Below are positions 1 through 5,530 of a stretch of 5,530 bases of DNA, one piece after another; positions within the stretch are counted from its first letter, which is position 1; every line of letters starts with the position of its first letter. The DNA comes from Bacteroidota bacterium. GTDB lineage: Bacteria; Bacteroidota; Bacteroidia; Bacteroidales; UBA1715. The notes beneath the pieces are model-generated. The model searched no databases. It had not been told where the DNA came from and saw only the letters and a list, made by a program, of their open reading frames with translations. The stretch lies in contig JAJUFK010000169.1 in NCBI GenBank assembly GCA_029266015.1, positions 1-5,530 of the forward strand, written 5' to 3'. The translations under genes were made by a program, and so were the position numbers.

Positions 1-2
1 GG

Positions 3-2003
3 TATACATCTGATACATTAGAAATTCCTATTGGCAAAAAAGGAACTGTTCAATTTATTTTACAACAAGGAGTAGAATTACAAACAGTTGAAGTAAAACA
101 TAAAATTACCAGCACATTTTCAAGTTCATTGGAACCTATGAAAATTCAGGTAATGACTGAACACGAACTCAACAAAGCGGCGTGCTGTAATTTGAGCGAA
201 AGTTTCGAAACAAATCCATCGGTAGATGTATCCTTTACCGATGCTGTAACCGGTACTAAACAAATACAAATGTTAGGACTGGCAGGTCCGTATATTCAAA
301 TAAGCAGAGAAAATATGCCGTATATACGCGGTCTTTCTGCAGTACACGGACTTACATTTGTTCCCGGGCCATGGGTGCAAGCCATTCACCTCAACAAAGG
401 TGCAGGATCTGTTGTTAACGGATTCGAAAGTATAACAGGACAAATTGATGTTCAATATCGGAATCCCTTTACTATGGACAAATTTTTTCTCAATCTATAT
501 GCAAGTCCATCGGGTAGATATGAAGCAAATGTGGCAACTAAATATTCTGTTGCCGAGCATATGTCTACCGCTTTGCTTTTACATGGCAAAACATCGCAAG
601 CTCGTCACGATTCCAACAATGATGGATTTATGGATATGCCTATTGGCAATCAGATAATTGCTCTTAATCGTTGGGAAATTGAAAATCACAATGGCTTACA
701 TGTCCAATTTGGTATAAAAGGTACATATGTAGAATCACTTGCCGGGCAAATGAATTTTGAACGGACTATGACTCGCGATACGCTGAACCCATGGGGACTT
801 ACAAGTGATATACAACGAGTTGAGGCATGGGCAAAAGCAGGTAAAGTGTTCCAAAATAAACCGGGTTATAGTTTTGGTTCACAATTTTCTGTTTCACAAC
901 ATAATCAACAATCACGTTACGGACTGCGATACTATGACGCTCAACAACAAAGTGGCTATGCTAACGGAATTCTCCAAGGTATTATAGGAAACACAAATCA
1001 TGGTTTCAAAACCGGAGCAAGTGTCCAATACGATTCATATATAGAAGATTTTAACTCAACCCAATACAATAGAATTGAGGTAATTCCGGGTATTTTTGGT
1101 GAATACACTTTTACATATCTTACTAAATTTAATGCAGTATTGGGATTACGTGGCGATTATCATTCAGAATTTGGAGTATTTGCAACACCTCGAATACATA
1201 TACGTTATGCTCCTACACAACAATGGACTCTACGAGCTTCGGGCGGTCGCGGGCAACGAACAGCTAATATATTTACCGAAAATAGTAATCTGTTGGCAAG
1301 TTCACGAACTATAGAAATAGTTTCAAATTCTTCTTATGGGTATGGTTTATTGCCCGAAGTTGCATGGAACTATGGTATAAACATAACACGAACATTTACT
1401 ATTAATTATCGTAAAGGAGCAATAAGTTTAGATGCTTACAGAACTCATTTTCAAAATCAAATAGTTGTAGATTTTGTACAAGATCCGCATAAAGCTATTT
1501 TTTACAATTTACAAGGTGAATCATTTTCAAACAGTATACAAACACAAATTGATTATGAACTTATAAAACGTTTAGATGTAAGAATTGCTTATAGATGGTA
1601 TGATGTTAAAACTACATACAACGGAGTGTTACAAGATAAACCACTAATATCTAAACATAGAGCATTTATAAATATGGCTTATAAAACTCGCAATCATTTA
1701 GCATTTGATTATACATGCAATTGGCATGGCTCCAAGCCAATTCCTTCTTTACAATCAAATCCAATTGCGTATCAACTGCCCCTAAAATCACCACATTTTA
1801 TAACTATGAATGCACAAATTTCAAAAACTTGGAACGAAACATTTGAATTATATGCAGGTGGTGAAAATGTATTAAATTTTAAGCAACATAATCCTATTCT
1901 TTCTGCTGCTGAACCTTATAGCCCATATTTTGACAGTTCACTTATATGGGGACCGGTATATGGCAGAGAACTATATGTGGGGTTACGATATAGAATAAAG
2001 TAA
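3..2003 (+). CDS. TonB-dependent outer-membrane receptor, 5'-truncated by the window edge
   Basis: The frame is open from the first complete codon at position 3, so the gene starts outside the window; the TTG at 129 is an internal Leu codon, not a start. The visible 666 residues begin with the tail of a carboxypeptidase-regulatory-like domain (about residues 1-35, ending LQTVEV). A plug domain follows (about 43-160) with AACCNLSESFETNPSVDV, DAVTGTKQIQMLGLAGPYIQ, FVPGPWVQAI and GFESITGQIDV. The rest is a beta-barrel ending in the aromatic strand ELYVGLRYRIK, so the C-terminus looks complete. The protein would take up a ligand across the outer membrane using TonB/ExbBD energy. From memory, this plug subfamily with its Cys-Cys pair (residues 61-62) is common in Bacteroidota and often lies beside heavy-metal-associated domain genes, so a metal or metal-chelate ligand is possible. 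No such gene is visible here, and the ligand is inferred. The signal peptide and most of the first domain are missing. Confidence 0.93.
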   Translation, partial: YTSDTLEIPIGKKGTVQFILQQGVELQTVEVKHKITSTFSSSLEPMKIQVMTEHELNKAACCNLSESFETNPSVDVSFTDAVTGTKQIQMLGLAGPYIQISRENMPYIRGLSAVHGLTFVPGPWVQAIHLNKGAGSVVNGFESITGQIDVQYRNPFTMDKFFLNLYASPSGRYEANVATKYSVAEHMSTALLLHGKTSQARHDSNNDGFMDMPIGNQIIALNRWEIENHNGLHVQFGIKGTYVESLAGQMNFERTMTRDTLNPWGLTSDIQRVEAWAKAGKVFQNKPGYSFGSQFSVSQHNQQSRYGLRYYDAQQQSGYANGILQGIIGNTNHGFKTGASVQYDSYIEDFNSTQYNRIEVIPGIFGEYTFTYLTKFNAVLGLRGDYHSEFGVFATPRIHIRYAPTQQWTLRASGGRGQRTANIFTENSNLLASSRTIEIVSNSSYGYGLLPEVAWNYGINITRTFTINYRKGAISLDAYRTHFQNQIVVDFVQDPHKAIFYNLQGESFSNSIQTQIDYELIKRLDVRIAYRWYDVKTTYNGVLQDKPLISKHRAFINMAYKTRNHLAFDYTCNWHGSKPIPSLQSNPIAYQLPLKSPHFITMNAQISKTWNETFELYAGGENVLNFKQHNPILSAAEPYSPYFDSSLIWGPVYGRELYVGLRYRIK

Positions 2004-2020
2004 TCATACATTAATATTAT

Positions 2021-2059
2021 TACACAAAAGAGCTATAGAAACTTTAGCTCTTTTGTGTA
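2021..2059. terminator. Bidirectional intrinsic terminator between convergent genes
   Basis: A perfect 15-bp inverted repeat, TACACAAAAGAGCTA (2021-2035) against TAGCTCTTTTGTGTA (2045-2059), encloses a 9-base loop. It fills the 57-base gap between the stop of the TonB receptor (+) and the stop of the STAS-like gene (-). The stem carries AAAAGAGC on the 5' side and GCTCTTTT on the 3' side on both strands, so either transcript forms a hairpin with a U-run in its descending arm. The right arm ends one base before the stop codon of the minus-strand gene. Termination is inferred from structure and position. Confidence 0.8.
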
Positions 2060-2060
2060 T

Positions 2061-2489
2061 TTAAATCATTAATTTTTTCATTTCATCTTCAACCAATGAA
2101 ACATGCTCCAAAGGTATATGCAACCATGCATATGCAGATTTAGGCGATGTAACAGTACGAACAAACACACCGATTTCACGAATAAATTCATCAAACAATT
2201 GAGCCCATACAACTTGATTTGGCGTTTGGGTTATAATTATAGTTTTACGTTTCGCATTATAAGTGTTATTTTGTTTAATAAAATTTACAAATTGTTCCAA
2301 GTATTGCTTTTCAAACACATGATAATCAACATTGCGAATATCGGTAATTACCGAAAGTGAAGGAGAATAATAAGGGTGCAAAGCTTCTTGTTTTTTTAAT
2401 TCCAAGAAGTGTGATAATGAAACCTTACCCGCATAATATTCTATAAGCAAATTACATTCGGGAATAATTGAAAACCGAGAAATTATCAT
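2061..2489 (-). CDS. Small SpoIIAA/STAS-like cytoplasmic protein (putative)
   Basis: This is a complete 142-residue ORF with an ATG start at 2489 and a TAA stop. It has no signal peptide or membrane segment. The pattern resembles STAS/SpoIIAA-like proteins of Bacteroidota: an opening strand pair with YYAGKV (residues 18-23), a helix, a central strand ending in an acidic-basic turn (VITDIRN, 47-53), a second helix, another strand (KTIIITQTPNQ, 82-92), then a C-terminal strand and helix (VFVRTVTSPKSAYAWL, 108-123). Proteins of this shape are usually small regulators or of unknown role; no catalytic residues can be assigned. AAGGA lies three bases before the ATG, which is close for a Shine-Dalgarno site and may be chance. 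The gene lies 134 bases downstream of the phosphotransferase gene on the same strand and could be read through from it or have its own promoter. Family assignment is by pattern recognition only. Confidence 0.72.
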   Translation of the reverse strand: MIISRFSIIPECNLLIEYYAGKVSLSHFLELKKQEALHPYYSPSLSVITDIRNVDYHVFEKQYLEQFVNFIKQNNTYNAKRKTIIITQTPNQVVWAQLFDEFIREIGVFVRTVTSPKSAYAWLHIPLEHVSLVEDEMKKLMI

Positions 2490-2495
2490 AAATCC

Positions 2496-2521
2496 TTCAA
2501 ACTGTTTTATGTATTCAAACT
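2496..2521. repeat. Pair of 8-bp direct repeats upstream of the STAS-like gene
   Basis: TTCAAACT occurs at 2496-2503 and again at 2514-2521, 18 bp apart start to start, just upstream of the minus-strand start at 2489. Read on the minus strand, each copy supplies a TTTG. The distal copy sits in TATAGTTTG, one base longer than the Bacteroidota -7 consensus TAnnTTTG. This may be a degenerate promoter or regulator site; in such AT-rich DNA an 8-bp repeat can also be chance. Confidence 0.25.
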
Positions 2522-2623
2522 ATATATTCTTGTAAAAATACATATTTTTTTATTTACTCAACCTTTCCCAAACACTTTTACATATTGAGTTTTATCATCA
2601 AAAGAATTGTAAAAACACAACTA

Positions 2624-3670
2624 TTAAAACCCTAATTCATGGAGAATTCTATCACAACTACATACAGAATCAAGTTGTGGAAGATACATTTCATAAGCTT
2701 CATGCTGTAATTTTTTTGCATATGAGGGAGCAAAAAAATATTTACCATTGTTTATAACATAATTAAGAATGAAAAAACGATATGCTTCCTTCATAAAACG
2801 TATTTCGGCTTCAGTAAGCGGAAATACAGCATGATATTCTTTAAGAAACAATAGAAATCTGTCTTCATTGAGTTGTGAAGATGTATAACTAAAATCTGTT
2901 TTATCACCTATATCGGATACTACCCTGCTAAACGAATAAAAATCGAGAATGCGAGAACTCATTCTAAACCAATCATAATCCCAACGCGAAAAAAAAGTGC
3001 CATTATCACGAACCGAAAAATTACCAATATTCCAATCAACAAATACAGGAATTTTAGAAAATGTATCCATTCCCAATTTATCATACTGTTCCAAAAATAT
3101 ATCACAATGCTTACGGATTAAATCAACATTTCCTTCATATTTTTGGTCGCTCCCTTCTTTCTGTAATCGTCTCAGCAAAGAATGTATGTCTTTTTGTAAA
3201 TTTTTTGATGACTGAGGCAAAACCGGTGTCATGGTATCGCATATTTTATGGAATTTTGCCAACTCCCTACCCAGTATGCGTATTTGTTCTTCGTATAGTC
3301 GTTTTGGTAATTTATTTTTAATTCGTACAACTCTATAAAAAACTAACCATACATCAATAGAAGAATCATCATATTTATATAAAAAAAGTTCATCATTCTT
3401 CATCAATGAACTTGAAAGAAATAAATCATACGGATATTCTAAATTATTGGCCATTACATTAATGATAGTATGATCTTCTTTAAAATTTTCAAACTTACCA
3501 AAATTCGAAACTTTTGCCATAATAAAACTACCATCGGTAAATGTAACAGCAAATACTCTATTTGTAGATACATTGGCACTAACATCCACTATTGATGCAA
3601 TTTCTCGTTTAGGATTATATTCGTGCCATGCTTTTGAAATAATAGAATGATATTGAGATTGTTCTATCAT
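2624..3670 (-). CDS. APH/choline-kinase-fold phosphotransferase family protein, substrate unknown
   Basis: I place the start at the ATG at 3670 (348 residues). A TTG seven codons upstream at 3691 is in frame, but A-rich sequence typical of Bacteroidota leaders directly precedes the ATG. The protein reads as a two-lobed kinase of the aminoglycoside phosphotransferase type. The N-lobe has paired strands ending FIMAKV, with Lys53 as the likely ATP-binding lysine, and acidic residues in the following helix (Glu65). A helix with LGRELAKFHK (133-142) resembles the family's conserved LA-x-LH segment. The catalytic loop PVFVDWNIGNF keeps the Asp212 and Asn217 spacing of the Brenner motif HxDxxxxN but has Phe in place of His. 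WDYDW (Asp231, Asp233) fits the metal-binding position, followed by SSRILDF where the family has a conserved Asp. No signal peptide or membrane helix is present, so it is likely cytoplasmic. The fold covers antibiotic, choline, homoserine and sugar kinases; nothing here fixes the substrate, and I would not call it a resistance gene. Confidence 0.78.
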   Translation of the reverse strand: MIEQSQYHSIISKAWHEYNPKREIASIVDVSANVSTNRVFAVTFTDGSFIMAKVSNFGKFENFKEDHTIINVMANNLEYPYDLFLSSSLMKNDELFLYKYDDSSIDVWLVFYRVVRIKNKLPKRLYEEQIRILGRELAKFHKICDTMTPVLPQSSKNLQKDIHSLLRRLQKEGSDQKYEGNVDLIRKHCDIFLEQYDKLGMDTFSKIPVFVDWNIGNFSVRDNGTFFSRWDYDWFRMSSRILDFYSFSRVVSDIGDKTDFSYTSSQLNEDRFLLFLKEYHAVFPLTEAEIRFMKEAYRFFILNYVINNGKYFFAPSYAKKLQHEAYEMYLPQLDSVCSCDRILHELGF

Positions 3671-3728
3671 GTATTTTTGTTGATTTATCAAAATTTATAC
3701 TTGTACCGCACACGTAATCATAGTAATT

Positions 3729-3759
3729 CAAATATACATAAATTCTTGCAAAGCCCAAT
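3729..3759 (-). promoter_or_regulatory. Putative Bacteroidota promoter for the phosphotransferase gene
   Basis: On the minus strand, TATATTTG (3736-3729) matches the Bacteroidota -7 consensus TAnnTTTG exactly. Nineteen bases upstream lies ATTG (3759-3756), a three-of-four match to the -33 TTTG element. Transcription would begin a few bases below 3729, leaving a leader of roughly 50 bases to the ATG at 3670. Short AT-rich motifs recur by chance, so position and orientation carry most of the weight. Confidence 0.45.
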
Positions 3760-3817
3760 ATATAATGTTAGTTTTTTATTTACCACAAATTGTTTTAAAT
3801 TATACAATAAGCTTCAT

Positions 3818-3825
3818 TATATTTG
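3818..3825 (+). promoter_or_regulatory. Putative -7 element for the flippase gene
   Basis: TATATTTG matches the Bacteroidota -7 consensus TAnnTTTG and is identical to the -7 element facing the opposite gene. No good -33 TTTG lies at the usual distance: TTTT is at 3793-3796 (21-base gap) and ATTG at 3789-3792 (25-base gap). The element ends 19 bases before the GTG start, so the transcript would have a very short leader. Confidence 0.4.
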
Positions 3826-3836
3826 CCGGTAAATAT
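3819..3836. promoter_or_regulatory. 18-bp near-palindrome over the flippase promoter, possible operator
   Basis: ATATTTGCCGGTAAATAT is a palindrome except at one symmetric pair (G at 3825 against T at 3830), centred on CCGG. It overlaps seven bases of the -7 element and covers the expected transcription start, where a bound repressor would block the polymerase. CCGG stands out in this AT-rich spacer. No second copy is visible in the window, and operator function is an inference from symmetry and position. Confidence 0.35.
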
Positions 3837-3844
3837 TCTTCAAT

Positions 3845-5284
3845 GTGAAAAAAACATTTTTAACAAATTTAGCCTTATTGGTTTTTCTCAATTTATTGGT
3901 TAAACCCTTTTGGATATTTGGCATTGACAGAACTGTTCAAAATACTGTAGGAGCTCATGAATATGGTTTATATGCAGCCATGTTTAGTTTATCAATCATG
4001 CTCAATATAATTCTCGATTTAGGAATTACAAATTTCAACAACCGAAATATAGCTCAACATAGCCAATTATTGCGAAAATACTTTTCAAATATTGTTATAT
4101 TAAAATGTTTGTTGGGTGTGGTATATGCAATTATTGCCATTATAGTAGGAGCATTGCTCAATTTTACCCTTGAAAGATATTATCTCTTTATATTTCTTAT
4201 TTTCAATCAATTTTTATTATCGTTTATTCTTTATTTACGTTCCAATATTTCGGGATTACATAAATACAAAACAGATAGTTTGGTTTCCGTAATAGACCGC
4301 GTACTTATGATTATATTATGTGGCATTGTATTGATAACAAAACAACATGAATTTAAAATACAATGGTTTGTATATGCACAAACTATCTCCTACAGTATTA
4401 CGTGTGCTATTGCCTTTATTATAGTATATACCAACACATCATTGTTTAGAATCAAATTTGATTTTACATTTTTATTAGTAATACTCAAACAAAGTTATCC
4501 TTTTGCACTGTTAGTTTTACTTATGGGTCTTTATACACGAATGGATATGGTTATGGTAGAATATATGTTGCCAAACGGAGCAGAACAAGCAGGTATATAT
4601 GCACAATCGTATCGTATATTAGATGCTGTAAGTATGTTTGCATATTTATTTGCAACATTATTGCTACCTATGTTTTCAAAAATGCTGCGATTTGGCGAAT
4701 CAGTTGCCCAACTTACCAAACTTTCATTCATTTTACTCATAATTCCAACTCTCATCTTTGTAATTTGCACGTGGTTCTATGGGTGGGAATTAATGAAACT
4801 TATGTATCATGACCACTATGATGAATCAGCAGAAATATATAAAGTTTTAATAATTGGATTTATTCCAATATCATCTTCGTATATTTTTGGAACATTACTT
4901 ACAGCTAACAATAGCTTAAAATATCTCAATATTATAGCAGCCTCAGGTATGGTTTTGAATTTTATATTAAATATTATTTGCATTCCATATTATGGAGCAT
5001 ACGGAGCAGCATTAGCAAGTGTTATTACTCAATATTTAACAGCTATTATTCAAATTTTACTGTCTAAACGTATTTTTCATTTTACTGTTCAATACAAAAC
5101 TATTATTCTTTTACTTGTATTTACTGCCCTTACCATAGGTATGTGCTTCTATTTAAAAGGCGTTTTAAGTGAAAATTGGATATATAATATGATTTTACTT
5201 ATGATTTTTTCAATTATTATAGCTTTTTCCATCAGACTTATTCGCATAAAAGATTTAGTTGGTATTGTAAAATACGATATTTAA
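3845..5284 (+). CDS. Wzx-like polysaccharide/oligosaccharide flippase
   Basis: This is a 479-residue integral membrane protein, the usual length for Wzx/RfbX-type flippases of the MOP (MATE-like) superfamily, which move lipid-linked glycan units across the inner membrane. About 14 hydrophobic segments are visible, roughly at residues 8-24, 41-61, 80-107, 114-131, 149-165, 178-195, 207-231, 255-276, 292-310, 333-352, 361-383, 388-408, 419-438 and 446-463. Typical features are the N-terminal helix leading into a gly-rich EYGLYAA loop, DLGITNFNNRNIA after the second helix, TRMDMVMVEYML with GIYAQSYRILDA in the middle, and NIICIPYYGAYGAALASVITQ in the second half. The start is GTG at 3845: an in-frame TAA lies at 3830-3832 with no ATG between, and the ATG at 3843 is out of frame and hits a stop at once. 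The gene ends in tandem TAA codons. It is divergent from the phosphotransferase gene, and no glycosyltransferase is visible beside it. The exact glycan is unknown. Confidence 0.9.
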   Translation: MKKTFLTNLALLVFLNLLVKPFWIFGIDRTVQNTVGAHEYGLYAAMFSLSIMLNIILDLGITNFNNRNIAQHSQLLRKYFSNIVILKCLLGVVYAIIAIIVGALLNFTLERYYLFIFLIFNQFLLSFILYLRSNISGLHKYKTDSLVSVIDRVLMIILCGIVLITKQHEFKIQWFVYAQTISYSITCAIAFIIVYTNTSLFRIKFDFTFLLVILKQSYPFALLVLLMGLYTRMDMVMVEYMLPNGAEQAGIYAQSYRILDAVSMFAYLFATLLLPMFSKMLRFGESVAQLTKLSFILLIIPTLIFVICTWFYGWELMKLMYHDHYDESAEIYKVLIIGFIPISSSYIFGTLLTANNSLKYLNIIAASGMVLNFILNIICIPYYGAYGAALASVITQYLTAIIQILLSKRIFHFTVQYKTIILLLVFTALTIGMCFYLKGVLSENWIYNMILLMIFSIIIAFSIRLIRIKDLVGIVKYDI

Positions 5285-5380
5285 TAAACTTAAAAAATGA
5301 AAAGAATTTAAATACCGTTCAAAAAATTATTCTATATTATTTTTGAAATTTATTTACAAATAAAGTTTATAAAACTATAC

Positions 5381-5530
5381 ATAATATATTTTTTAATTAT
5401 TATTATATTTATAAAATTTTTATTTTATAAATTTTTTTTTTATTTTAAATAATTTTTTTTTAAAAAAAAATTTTTTATTTAATTATATTAATTTTTTAAT
5501 TAATAAAAAAATTTATAAATTTTTTTTTTA
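5381..5530. other. A/T-only low-complexity tract at the window end
   Basis: All 150 bases are A or T; the last C is at 5380 and the last G at 5365. The tract contains long homopolymer runs and a 22-bp perfect palindrome at 5451-5472 (AA, nine T, nine A, TT). Positions 5488-5504 lie within a further A/T-only inverted repeat starting at 5487. No ORF, RNA gene or convincing terminator can be read in it or in 5288-5380. It may be an extreme intergenic spacer or low-quality sequence at a contig edge. Confidence 0.85.

Noticed and set aside
2103..2360. Plus-strand ORF of 85 codons opposite the STAS-like gene
   Set aside because: It is antisense to a better-supported ORF, and its translation has no recognisable domain.
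2997..3321. Overlapping plus-strand ORFs of 72 and 86 codons inside the phosphotransferase gene
   Set aside because: Both are shadows of the minus-strand kinase-like frame, which carries the conserved motifs.
2624..3670. An aminoglycoside resistance gene
   Set aside because: Only the general kinase fold is supported. The Brenner His is replaced, no drug-specific APH signature is visible, and the neighbours do not suggest a resistance island.
3647..3832. Plus-strand ORF of 61 codons across the divergent spacer
   Set aside because: It overlaps the start of the phosphotransferase gene and both putative promoters, with low-complexity residues and no recognisable motif.
4531..4770. Minus-strand ORF of 79 codons inside the flippase
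   Set aside because: It is antisense to a conserved membrane-protein region and shows no domain of its own.
5349..5364. Small inverted repeat TTTATTT / AAATAAA after the flippase as a terminator
   Set aside because: The stem is entirely A/U, with a very short loop and no following U-run; such repeats are expected by chance in this AT-rich stretch.
5381..5530. A replication origin or AT-rich attachment site in the A/T tract
   Set aside because: There are no DnaA boxes, iterons or integrase-like repeats, and no mobility gene is nearby; low complexity at a sequence edge explains it more simply.

Overview
The window looks like chromosomal DNA from an AT-rich member of the Bacteroidota. Four things point there: an outer-membrane TonB receptor with the plug sequence typical of that phylum, matches to the Bacteroidota -7 promoter consensus TAnnTTTG, A/T-rich rather than Shine-Dalgarno leaders before the starts, and low G+C. 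I cannot name a genus. No RNA gene, CRISPR array, insertion sequence or recognisable defence system is visible.

Layout. (1) Positions 3-2003 (+) hold most of a TonB-dependent receptor; its 5' end lies outside the window. (2) A perfect 15-bp hairpin at 2021-2059 separates it from the convergent gene and can serve as a terminator in both directions. (3) Positions 2061-2489 (-) encode a 142-residue protein resembling SpoIIAA/STAS-like cytoplasmic proteins. (4) Upstream of it on the same strand, 2624-3670 (-) encodes a phosphotransferase of the aminoglycoside phosphotransferase/choline-kinase fold with an altered Brenner motif. (5) Positions 3671-3844 are a divergent intergenic region with one TATATTTG -7 element facing each way and a near-palindrome over the right-hand one. 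(6) Positions 3845-5284 (+) encode a Wzx-like polysaccharide flippase with about 14 membrane segments. (7) The remaining 246 bases hold no gene; the last 150 contain no G or C at all, which suggests a contig-end artefact or an extreme AT spacer.

How the genes may work together. The receptor belongs to a different transcription unit from the rest. The kinase-like gene and the flippase are divergently transcribed from one intergenic region, so joint control is possible. A link through surface-glycan modification is a guess, since the kinase substrate cannot be read from the sequence. I see nothing that clearly amounts to a new system. The points most worth checking are the kinase's non-canonical catalytic motif, the possible operator over the flippase promoter, and the A/T-only end.
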